In this document: piece after piece, positions 1 through 6,275 of the stretch
Numbering within the stretch: the first letter of the stretch is position 1
Layout of the letters: every line of letters starts with the position of its first letter
Assembly (NCBI GenBank): GCA_017456005.1
Contig: JAFTLJ010000072.1
Coordinates: 1 to 64,000, forward strand
DNA: 64,000 bases
Source of the DNA: Clostridia bacterium
GTDB lineage: Bacteria; Bacillota; Clostridia; Oscillospirales; CAG-272
Direction: 5' to 3'
The notes under the pieces: model-generated
The model's input: only the letters and a program-made list of their open reading frames with translations
Databases searched by the model: none
What the model was told of the DNA's origin: nothing
Position numbers and translations under genes: made by a program

Positions 1-459
1 AACTCGCCCAAGTTCATAGAGCTTGTGGGAATAGAATCCCCCGGCCTTTCCAGTGCGCCAGCTATTGCCGTTTACGTGGCTGAAATGCTTCGTGAAAGCG
101 GTCTTGCTATGGAAGAAAACGAAGCGTTTAACCCCACGCGCGTTTCCTGCCGCCACTTCGGCACGCTTTCTATGGAAGAAAAGAACGAAATGATAAAAGC
201 AGACCCTGCGTTCGGCCACCTTATCTGCCGTTGCGAAACGGTTACAGAGGGTGAAATACTTGCGGCTATACGCCAGAACCCGCCCGCTCGCTCGCTCGAT
301 GCGGTTAAACGCCGCACGAGAGCAGGTATGGGCAGATGCCAGGGCGGCTTCTGCACCACGTTTATAACAGAGCTCCTTGCAAAAGAGCAAGGCATCCCCG
401 AAACAGAAGTTACAAAATTCGGCGGCAGCTCCTATATGCTCTGCGGAAAAACGAAATAA
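1..459 (+). CDS. GlpA-like FAD-dependent oxidoreductase with BFD [2Fe-2S] domain (3' part)
   Basis: Only the C-terminal ~152 residues are present; the frame is open to the left edge. The opening residues NSPKFIELVGIESPGLSSAP are typical of the end of the FAD domain in GlpA/LhgO-type dehydrogenases. A BFD-like [2Fe-2S] domain follows, with cysteines in CRCE and GRCQGGFC. In Firmicutes this family, together with the next two genes, substitutes for anaerobic glycerol-3-phosphate dehydrogenase GlpABC and often sits next to glycerol kinase, which would lie outside the window. The stop is 14 nt before the next start, so the genes are co-transcribed. The exact substrate is inferred from context; another 2-hydroxyacid is possible. 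Confidence 0.85.
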   Translation, partial: NSPKFIELVGIESPGLSSAPAIAVYVAEMLRESGLAMEENEAFNPTRVSCRHFGTLSMEEKNEMIKADPAFGHLICRCETVTEGEILAAIRQNPPARSLDAVKRRTRAGMGRCQGGFCTTFITELLAKEQGIPETEVTKFGGSSYMLCGKTK

Positions 460-473
460 GGAGAGGGAACGAT

Positions 474-1745
474 ATGTTGAATTATGATATTGTGATTATA
501 GGCGGCGGCCCCGCAGGTATGGCGGCGGCTGTAGCGGCTTACGATAACGGCACGGAAAATATTCTTATAGTAGAGCGCGATCACGCGCTCGGCGGTATAC
601 TCCGCCAGTGCATACACAACGGCTTCGGCCTTCACCGCTTCGGCGAAGAGCTTACAGGCCCTGAATATGCCGCAAGATATGCGAAAATGGTTGAAGAACG
701 CGGCATAGATTATATTGTGAACACGATGGTTCTTAGCCTAGAAAAAGGCGAAAACGGCAACGTTGTTACCGTTATGAACAGCGAAAACGGTGTGTTTAAT
801 ATAGGTGCAAAGGCTATTATTCTTGCTATGGGTTGCCGCGAACGCCCTCGCGGTGCGCTCAATATCCCCGGCACACGCCCTGCAGGTATATACACGGCAG
901 GTACAGCGCAGAGATACGTTAACATAAAAGGCGAAATGCCCGGCAAAAACGTAGTTATCCTCGGTTCTGGTGACATCGGCCTTATCATGGCGCGCCGTAT
1001 GACGCTCGAGGGCGCAAACGTAAAGGTAGTTTGCGAAATTATGCCTTACTCCGGCGGTCTTAACAGAAACATCGTTCAGTGCCTTAACGACTTTAACATT
1101 CCGCTCAAACTCAGCACGACTGTAGCGCAAATCCACGGTACTGACAGAGTGACGGGTGTTACAATCGCGAAAGTAGACTCCAATATGCGCGTTATCCCAG
1201 AGGAAAGCGAATATATCGAATGCGATACGCTCCTTCTTTCCTGCGGCTTGCTCCCCGAAAACGAGCTTACAGCGGCGGCAGGCATAGCGCTTGACCCCAT
1301 AACAGGCGGTGCTGTGGTAAGCGAAACACGCGAAACCTCTATGGAGGGCGTTTTTGCTTGCGGTAATGTGCTCCACGTTCACGACCTTGTAGACTATGTT
1401 TCCGAAGAATCTGCCGTTGCAGGCAAAAAAGCTTCCGATTATATCAAGAACGGCGCGAAGAAAGCAGCGCTTATAGGCACGGTTAAAATAGAAAAGGCAG
1501 GCGGCGTACGTTACACCGTTCCGCAGAAAATAGAAGTTACCGCAGATACGGAAGATGTTAAGGTCTACTTCCGTGTGGGCAAGATTTTTGAAAACGTAAC
1601 GCTCAAAGTTACAATGGACGGCGAACAGGTTTCTGCCGCTAAAAAGCGCAAAATGGCGCCCGGCGAAATGGAATTCGTAAAGGTGAAAAAATCCGTTCTC
1701 GAAGCAAACCCGAACGGCACGCTTAAAATAGAAATTGTGGAGTGA
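474..1745 (+). CDS. NAD(P)/FAD-dependent oxidoreductase (GlpB-like partner)
   Basis: 423 residues, starting at the ATG behind GGAGAGGG; a longer in-frame upstream extension overlaps the previous gene and has no ribosome site. Residues about 5-25 hold the FAD-binding Rossmann motif (IIGGGPAG) and a second dinucleotide motif (ILGSGDIG) lies near residue 162, the layout of pyridine-nucleotide disulfide-type reductases. No CxxxxC redox disulfide of the classical type is evident. In clostridial glp operons this protein pairs with the GlpA-like dehydrogenase and DUF1667 and probably passes electrons from FAD to NAD(P) or a carrier. It is followed by DUF1667 after 10 nt. The family is clear, the physiological acceptor is not. 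Confidence 0.85.
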   Translation: MLNYDIVIIGGGPAGMAAAVAAYDNGTENILIVERDHALGGILRQCIHNGFGLHRFGEELTGPEYAARYAKMVEERGIDYIVNTMVLSLEKGENGNVVTVMNSENGVFNIGAKAIILAMGCRERPRGALNIPGTRPAGIYTAGTAQRYVNIKGEMPGKNVVILGSGDIGLIMARRMTLEGANVKVVCEIMPYSGGLNRNIVQCLNDFNIPLKLSTTVAQIHGTDRVTGVTIAKVDSNMRVIPEESEYIECDTLLLSCGLLPENELTAAAGIALDPITGGAVVSETRETSMEGVFACGNVLHVHDLVDYVSEESAVAGKKASDYIKNGAKKAALIGTVKIEKAGGVRYTVPQKIEVTADTEDVKVYFRVGKIFENVTLKVTMDGEQVSAAKKRKMAPGEMEFVKVKKSVLEANPNGTLKIEIVE

Positions 1746-1755
1746 GGTGGCAAAA

Positions 1756-2109
1756 ATGGAAAAAATAGAAATGATTTGTATAAACTGCCCCTTGGGCTGT
1801 GCGCTTACGGTAGAGCGCGACGGCGATAACTTCAAGGTATCCGGCAACACATGCCCTCGCGGCGCAAAATACGCTGTGGATGAGCTAACGCACCCCGTGC
1901 GCACGCTCACGACAACGGTGGCGCTTGCAAACAGAGAAGGCAAATATGTTTCCGTTAAAACAGCGAAACCTATTTCCAAATCCAAACTTTTCGAGGCTAT
2001 GGCTATCGTAAACTCTACAAAAGCTACAGCACCTATAAAAATCGGCGACGTTATTATCGAAAATATGCTCGGTGAGGCAGATCTTGTGGCTGCTGCCGAT
2101 GCAGAATAA
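1756..2109 (+). CDS. DUF1667 domain protein, third subunit of GlpA-like complex
   Basis: 117 residues from ATG behind a GAGGTGG ribosome site. It opens with an iron-sulfur-like cysteine motif (CINCPLGC) and has a fourth cysteine in CPRGAKYAVDE, matching the cysteine layout of the DUF1667 family. DUF1667 proteins are encoded with GlpA-like and GlpB-like oxidoreductases and are thought to be an electron-transfer or assembly subunit taking the place of GlpC. There is no membrane segment, so the complex would be cytosolic or membrane associated through partners. No terminator is seen before the next gene 21 nt downstream, so the operon may continue. Confidence 0.85.
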   Translation: MEKIEMICINCPLGCALTVERDGDNFKVSGNTCPRGAKYAVDELTHPVRTLTTTVALANREGKYVSVKTAKPISKSKLFEAMAIVNSTKATAPIKIGDVIIENMLGEADLVAAADAE

Positions 2110-2130
2110 AATTTAAGGAGATTTTATATT

Positions 2131-2724
2131 ATGGCAAAGAAACAAGTAAATCAGCACAAGGACAACGGTATTCCTTTTAAGGAAGAAAATTCCGGCTCTA
2201 ACTATGCGGAATTTTCTATTACACGCAAGCCCGACAAGGAAATAAAAACGAAACGTACTCTTTTTATACTCCTCTATGCAGTCGTGCTCGGCATATTCTC
2301 TTATGTATTCCTCGTACTCACACAGATGGCGCCCGTTATGGCGATAGTTCTTATAATCGAATACATCGTATTCCTTGCAACTTGGCACCTTTCCAAGATA
2401 GAATATACGTATATCGTTGAAAAAGGCAACCTCCATATCTACAAGCTTGTAGGCAGACTTAAAGCAAAAGAAGTGGTAAACGTTAAGATAAGCGAAAACA
2501 AGGGTATTTGCCCCGCAGACGACGAAGATTACGCAAACCTTCTCGACGGTGTGGAAGTAACCATGGATTGCTCTATTTCCCCCAAGAGCGAAGACAGATA
2601 TTTTGCTGTTTTCGATATAAACGACAAGAAAACGGCTGTTTATTTCAACGCGGCAACAAAGCTTCTTCAGATGCTCCACTACTATGGCGGCGATAACGTA
2701 GTGGTTACTTACGTTTCCCACTGA
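2131..2724 (+). CDS. Membrane protein of unknown function, two TM helices
   Basis: 197 residues with a strong AAGGAG site before ATG. I do not recognise the family. Residues 1-42 are hydrophilic and basic; two hydrophobic helices follow at about 43-62 and 66-86, then a ~110-residue soluble domain rich in beta-strand-like segments with one recurrent style (charged and aromatic residues alternating). This looks like a bitopic-hairpin membrane protein with a cytosolic C-terminal PH-like or bacterial PH-type fold, but that is only a shape guess. It lies between the GlpA-like operon and the PAP2 gene and appears to be in the same transcript. Confidence 0.6.
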   Translation: MAKKQVNQHKDNGIPFKEENSGSNYAEFSITRKPDKEIKTKRTLFILLYAVVLGIFSYVFLVLTQMAPVMAIVLIIEYIVFLATWHLSKIEYTYIVEKGNLHIYKLVGRLKAKEVVNVKISENKGICPADDEDYANLLDGVEVTMDCSISPKSEDRYFAVFDINDKKTAVYFNAATKLLQMLHYYGGDNVVVTYVSH

Positions 2725-2739
2725 TAAGGAGCAGGAAAA

Positions 2740-3444
2740 TTGAAAAAAGCGTTGAAAATAAAGGAATTGCTGAAAAAATACGACCATATATGGCTTCTTT
2801 TGTACATACCGATATATGTGCTGATATTTAATTTTTTGGAGGGGCTCATTTCGCCCGAGTATAACTACTGGGTTTCTTATACTCCGATAGATGATATCAT
2901 ACCTTTCAACGAACTTTTTGTTATACCGTACGTTATTTGGTTCCCATATATTTTTTTGATGGGTGCGTATCTCTTTTTTGCAGATAAAGGTGCCTTTATA
3001 AGATATCTTTGGGGCTATATCATAGGCTTCACGACCGCGCTTATATTCTTTGTGATTTTGCCGAACGGGCAGGACCTTCGCCCCGAAATCTTCCCGCGCG
3101 ATAATTTCCTTACGGATATGGTGGCGAGCCTATATGCAAATGATACCAACACCAATGTTTTGCCCAGTATGCACGTTATAGGTGCGTGGATAATATTCTT
3201 TGCGTACCTAGATTGCCCAAAACTTCGCAAATGGTGGCATATAAGCATAGCTTTTGTTTTGGCATTTCTCACCACGCTTTCCACGGTGTTTATAAAGCAA
3301 CATTCTTTCTTGGACGTTGTTTGGGGTATTATCTGGTGTGTGCCGATATACTTTATCACGCAGGTCTGGATGAAGCGCTCTATGGAAAATCGGAAAAACA
3401 GAAAAGCAAGCGAAAGCATGGCGACAGAAGAGATTTTGAGATGA
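2740..3444 (+). CDS. PAP2-family phosphatase (membrane)
   Basis: 234 residues, starting at TTG with AAGGAGC 7 nt upstream; no ATG lies nearby in frame. Six hydrophobic helices are visible. The acid-phosphatase motifs are present as PSMHV (motif 2, near residue 146) and, after a helix, KQHSFLDV (motif 3, near residue 186); motif 1 (KxxxxxxRP) is replaced by a QDLRPE segment near residue 109. PAP2 membrane enzymes remove phosphate from lipid phosphates such as phosphatidate or undecaprenyl diphosphate at the outer face of the membrane. The stop overlaps the VanZ start by ATGA, implying translational coupling. The lipid substrate cannot be read from the sequence. Confidence 0.8.
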   Translation: MKKALKIKELLKKYDHIWLLLYIPIYVLIFNFLEGLISPEYNYWVSYTPIDDIIPFNELFVIPYVIWFPYIFLMGAYLFFADKGAFIRYLWGYIIGFTTALIFFVILPNGQDLRPEIFPRDNFLTDMVASLYANDTNTNVLPSMHVIGAWIIFFAYLDCPKLRKWWHISIAFVLAFLTTLSTVFIKQHSFLDVVWGIIWCVPIYFITQVWMKRSMENRKNRKASESMATEEILR

Positions 3445-3986
3445 AAAGTAAAATCAAAAGAATAACGATTATCAGAGCGATAATACTCGCTCTGATAATC
3501 TCTGTTATGGTGGAGATATTTGTGCTTTCTGCGCAGGTGGGCGAGGAAAGCGGCGAAACAAGTGAAGGTTTTACAGCTTTTGTGCTCGGCATATTTGGCA
3601 TAAACGAAGGAAATACTTCGCCCGAAAAGCTGAACGAGATAGAGGGCATTGTGCGCACGCTGGCGCATTTTTCGGAATATGCCGCGCTGGGCTTTCTTTC
3701 GGCACTGCTTTTTCTAACCTACGACATAAAGCGCTCGCTTTCGCTTTTATATGCGGTAGCTTTTTCCGCTTTCTATGCCATAACAGACGAAATACACCAA
3801 ATATTCGTGCCGGGCAGGGCAGCGCAGATATCGGATTTTTTAGTGGACACAAGCGGTGCACTTTTCGGCTCGATAATGTTGCTTATTGCGGCGGCTGTTG
3901 CAGCCTTTTGTGCCAAGCAAATGAAAAAGCCGAGAAAACCTAAAAATACAAAAACAAAAAAGAAAATAACTAAAAAAATATTTTAG
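3441..3986 (+). CDS. VanZ family membrane protein
   Basis: 181 residues, starting at the ATG that overlaps the PAP2 stop. Four hydrophobic helices and the conserved VanZ signatures are visible: LAHFSEYAALG around residue 75 and DEIHQIFVPGR around residue 115, then DFLVDTSGALFG. The C terminus is a lysine-rich cytosolic tail. VanZ proteins are small integral membrane proteins; one member gives low-level teicoplanin resistance, but most have unknown envelope roles, so no resistance is claimed here. A strong terminator begins 8 nt after the stop and closes the operon. Confidence 0.85.
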   Translation: MKSKIKRITIIRAIILALIISVMVEIFVLSAQVGEESGETSEGFTAFVLGIFGINEGNTSPEKLNEIEGIVRTLAHFSEYAALGFLSALLFLTYDIKRSLSLLYAVAFSAFYAITDEIHQIFVPGRAAQISDFLVDTSGALFGSIMLLIAAAVAAFCAKQMKKPRKPKNTKTKKKITKKIF

Positions 3987-3993
3987 AACTATA

Positions 3994-4037
3994 AAAGCCA
4001 AAGGTATCATGGAATGATACCTTTGGCTTTCTTTTTT
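3994..4037 (+). terminator. Intrinsic terminator after vanZ
   Basis: A perfect 17-bp stem (AAAGCCAAAGGTATCAT and its complement) with a 3-nt loop is followed by a run of T. It ends the operon that enters from the left edge. Confidence 0.9.
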
Positions 4038-4058
4038 TGAAAAACTTTATAAATGTTC

Positions 4059-4108
4059 TTGACAAATCGGTCTACATGGTGTAAACTATTATTAGTCTAC
4101 AATATGTA
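4059..4108 (+). promoter_or_regulatory. Promoter with two BlaI/MecI-type operators
   Basis: TTGACA at 4059-4064 and TAAACT at 4082-4087 are 17 bp apart. Two TACA-N3-TGTA sites, TACATGGTGTA (4073-4083) and TACAATATGTA (4098-4108), cover the -10 and the start of transcription. This matches the TACA/TGTA half-site pattern of BlaI/MecI repressors, so the downstream pair is probably autoregulated. Confidence 0.85.
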
Positions 4109-4130
4109 AACCAAAAAAGGAGTGATCTAT

Positions 4131-4493
4131 ATGTCTGAAATACAGCTTGGAGTGGTGGAAGCGCGATTTGCGGATATTATTTGGCAGAACGAGCCCGTTT
4201 CTTCTGCGGAAATCGTTAAGATGGCTGAAAAAGAGCTTAAATGGAAGAAATCCACAACGTATACCGTGCTTAAAAGGCTTTGCGAAAAGGGAATATTCGT
4301 AAACAAAGAGGGAACTGTTACCTCGGTTATTTCAAAGAGCGAGTTTTACTCGCTGCAAAGCGAACGCTTTGTAGAGGAAACGTTTGAAGGCTCTTTGCCC
4401 GCGTTCCTTGCCGCTTTTACACGTAGAAAAAGCCTTACTGCCGAGGAAGTGGAGTCTATACGCCGCCTTATAGCGGAGCACAAGGAGGATTAA
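4131..4493 (+). CDS. BlaI/MecI/CopY-family transcriptional repressor
   Basis: 120 residues. The start is the ATG preceded by AAAGGAGTGATC; an upstream in-frame GTG at 4122 would place the start inside that ribosome site. The N-terminal two thirds is a winged helix (residues ~5-75: KMAEKELKWKKSTTYTVLKR contains the recognition region), followed by a short dimerisation helix region, the usual BlaI layout and length. It presumably binds the two operators just upstream and is inactivated by the metalloprotease encoded by the next gene, whose start is 1 nt after this stop. No beta-lactamase gene is nearby, so the controlled regulon is unknown. Confidence 0.9.
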   Translation: MSEIQLGVVEARFADIIWQNEPVSSAEIVKMAEKELKWKKSTTYTVLKRLCEKGIFVNKEGTVTSVISKSEFYSLQSERFVEETFEGSLPAFLAAFTRRKSLTAEEVESIRRLIAEHKED

Positions 4494-4494
4494 T

Positions 4495-5859
4495 ATGGAA
4501 AAAATGTTTTTGGATTTTGTGAATGTGAGCGTAAGCTCTTGCTGGCTGATTTTAGCGGTGCTTATTTTTCGTCTTCTACTGAAAAAAGCGCCAAAAAATA
4601 TTAGTTGTATCCTTTGGGCTGTAGTGGGCTTGCGCCTTTTGATACCTTTCAATTTGGAAAACCCTATTTCGCTCGTGCCCAGTGCAGAAGTTTTTCCGGA
4701 GGAATTTTTATATGCGGCAAAGCCCGAAATAAACAGTGGTTTTGAATTTATAGATAACGCCTTTAACCCTATTATTGCAGAGGCGTTGGCACCTGCGCCC
4801 GGTGCAAGCGCCAACCCCACGCAGTTAAATGCAATTATTTTCCCTGTAATATGGGTAGCAGGCGTAGTTTTGATACTTATCTATATGTTGGCAAGCTTCT
4901 TACGTGTGAAATATAAGGTGCGCGAAGCGGCGTTTCTTTTCGATGAGATATGGTGTTGTGACAATATATCCACACCGTTTATTCTCGGAATTATACGACC
5001 AAAAATTTATGTCCCCTCGAGTATGACGGCTGAAGATGGTATTTACGTTATTTCACACGAAAAAGTACATATTAAACGGCTTGACTATGTTTGGAAACCG
5101 CTCGGCTTTCTTGTGCTGGCTTTGCATTGGTTTAACCCTGCGGTGTGGCTGGCATACGTTATGTTTTGCAGAGATATAGAGTTTGCGTGCGACGAAAAAG
5201 TAATTCGCCTTATAGGTGCAGAGAAAAAGCAGGAATATTCTACAGCACTTCTCAATTTAAGCGTGCCAAAGCACATTATTTCCGCGTGCCCCCTTGCTTT
5301 TGGCGAAAATGGTGTGAAAGAGAGAATAAAAGGTGTGCTGAACTACAAAAAGCCCGCGCTCTGGGTGATTTTGGTGGCTGTGGTGCTCGCAGTAGCGTCT
5401 GTGGTGGCATTTTTCGCAGGGCCTGCTTTGGAAGCACCGATTGATAAGGAACTTGAAGAATTTATTACTTCCCAGATATACGAGCAAATGGAAAGAGATT
5501 ATAATAAAAATATGTATCGTATATGTGAATTTGAAGTTTTAGATAGCTTGGAAGATGGAGAGAAAAGTACCGTTTATATATGGTTCTATTACGGAGAGTA
5601 TTCAAGTGATAAAGAAGGAAATGCTGTTTGCGTAAATTTCAAAAAGGGACCCGCCGCTATTACGGCAAAAGAAACAAATGAAGGATATGAGCTTGTTGAA
5701 TATAAGGTTCCTGATGATATGGAAAGTATCGATGGGATTTTTCCGGCATATTTAAATACAAAGCTTGACGATTTTAAGAACGCGCCTGCAAAGATTGAAG
5801 CAGAAATACACAGAATTCTTTTCGATAAAGCGGAAAAATATTATAAAACACAAAATTAA
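4495..5859 (+). CDS. BlaR1-like M56 family membrane metallopeptidase
   Basis: 454 residues. Three N-terminal membrane helices (about 15-30, 36-52, 110-137) precede a cytosolic zinc protease domain with HEKVH at residues 188-192 and the downstream acidic ligand in the FACDEKV region near 230; a fourth helix lies at about 295-310. BlaR1 family members cleave the cognate BlaI repressor. The C-terminal extracellular part (~140 residues) has no penicillin-binding SxxK/SxN/KTG set, so this is not a classical beta-lactam sensor; the ligand is unknown. It follows the repressor gene by 1 nt and ends at a terminator. Confidence 0.85.
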   Translation: MEKMFLDFVNVSVSSCWLILAVLIFRLLLKKAPKNISCILWAVVGLRLLIPFNLENPISLVPSAEVFPEEFLYAAKPEINSGFEFIDNAFNPIIAEALAPAPGASANPTQLNAIIFPVIWVAGVVLILIYMLASFLRVKYKVREAAFLFDEIWCCDNISTPFILGIIRPKIYVPSSMTAEDGIYVISHEKVHIKRLDYVWKPLGFLVLALHWFNPAVWLAYVMFCRDIEFACDEKVIRLIGAEKKQEYSTALLNLSVPKHIISACPLAFGENGVKERIKGVLNYKKPALWVILVAVVLAVASVVAFFAGPALEAPIDKELEEFITSQIYEQMERDYNKNMYRICEFEVLDSLEDGEKSTVYIWFYYGEYSSDKEGNAVCVNFKKGPAAITAKETNEGYELVEYKVPDDMESIDGIFPAYLNTKLDDFKNAPAKIEAEIHRILFDKAEKYYKTQN

Positions 5860-5869
5860 CAGATAAAAT

Positions 5870-5900
5870 AACCCCGTGATTACACGGGGTTAAATTTTCT
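5870..5900 (+). terminator. Intrinsic terminator after blaR1-like gene
   Basis: A 9-bp stem AACCCCGTG / CACGGGGTT with a 4-nt loop is followed by AAATTTTCT, a moderate T-rich tail. Confidence 0.75.
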
Positions 5901-5901
5901 C

Positions 5902-5930
5902 TTGACAAATACCCCTTGGGGGTATATAAT
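5902..5930 (+). promoter_or_regulatory. CsoR-type promoter/operator
   Basis: TTGACA (5902-5907) and TATAAT (5925-5930) are exactly 17 bp apart. The spacer holds a GC-rich palindrome ATACCCCTTGGGGGTAT (5909-5925), matching the known CsoR copper-operator pattern (ATACCCC...GGGGTAT). Copper-free CsoR bound here would block polymerase; Cu(I) would release it. Confidence 0.9.
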
Positions 5931-5960
5931 AAAAATATAGTAAACGGGAGGTGATTGTTT

Positions 5961-6266
5961 ATGGAAAAAGAATATTGCTGTTGTACGCACAAAACAAAAG
6001 ATCGAAGCGAGGCGGAATACCGCTCTCTCATAAACCGCCTTTCACGTATAGAAGGGCAGATTCGCGGCATACGAAGTATGGTGGAGCAGAGCGCGTATTG
6101 CACGGATATACTCGTTCAGGTATCCGCTGTGAACGCCGCCTTGAATGCTTTTAACAAGGAGCTTCTGGCAAATCATATTAAAACTTGTGTGGCAGAAGAT
6201 ATAAAAAACGGCAAGGAAGAAACGGTAGACGAGCTTGTGGCAACCTTGCAAAAGCTGATGAAATGA
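5961..6266 (+). CDS. csoR: CsoR-family copper-sensing repressor
   Basis: 101 residues from ATG behind GGGAGGTGAT. The all-helical DUF156 fold signature RLSRIEGQIRGI is present. The three Cu(I) ligands of CsoR are visible as the cysteine in SAYCTDIL and the histidine and cysteine in NHIKTC (C-H-C pattern). It also has a Cys-rich N-terminal stretch (EYCCCTH) that is unusual and could bind metal. It sits 9 nt before the copper ATPase and behind a textbook CsoR operator, so self-regulated copper efflux is a strong inference. Confidence 0.92.
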   Translation: MEKEYCCCTHKTKDRSEAEYRSLINRLSRIEGQIRGIRSMVEQSAYCTDILVQVSAVNAALNAFNKELLANHIKTCVAEDIKNGKEETVDELVATLQKLMK

Positions 6267-6275
6267 GGTGTAAAA

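Noticed and set aside
738..1985. 415-residue minus-strand reading frame
   Set aside because: Antisense of the FAD oxidoreductase and DUF1667 genes; low-complexity composition.
3441..3986. Glycopeptide resistance gene
   Set aside because: VanZ family proteins are common in Clostridia without resistance, and no van ligase or dehydrogenase is near.
4131..5859. Beta-lactam resistance locus
   Set aside because: No beta-lactamase or penicillin-binding domain is present; only the BlaI/BlaR1 fold is shared.
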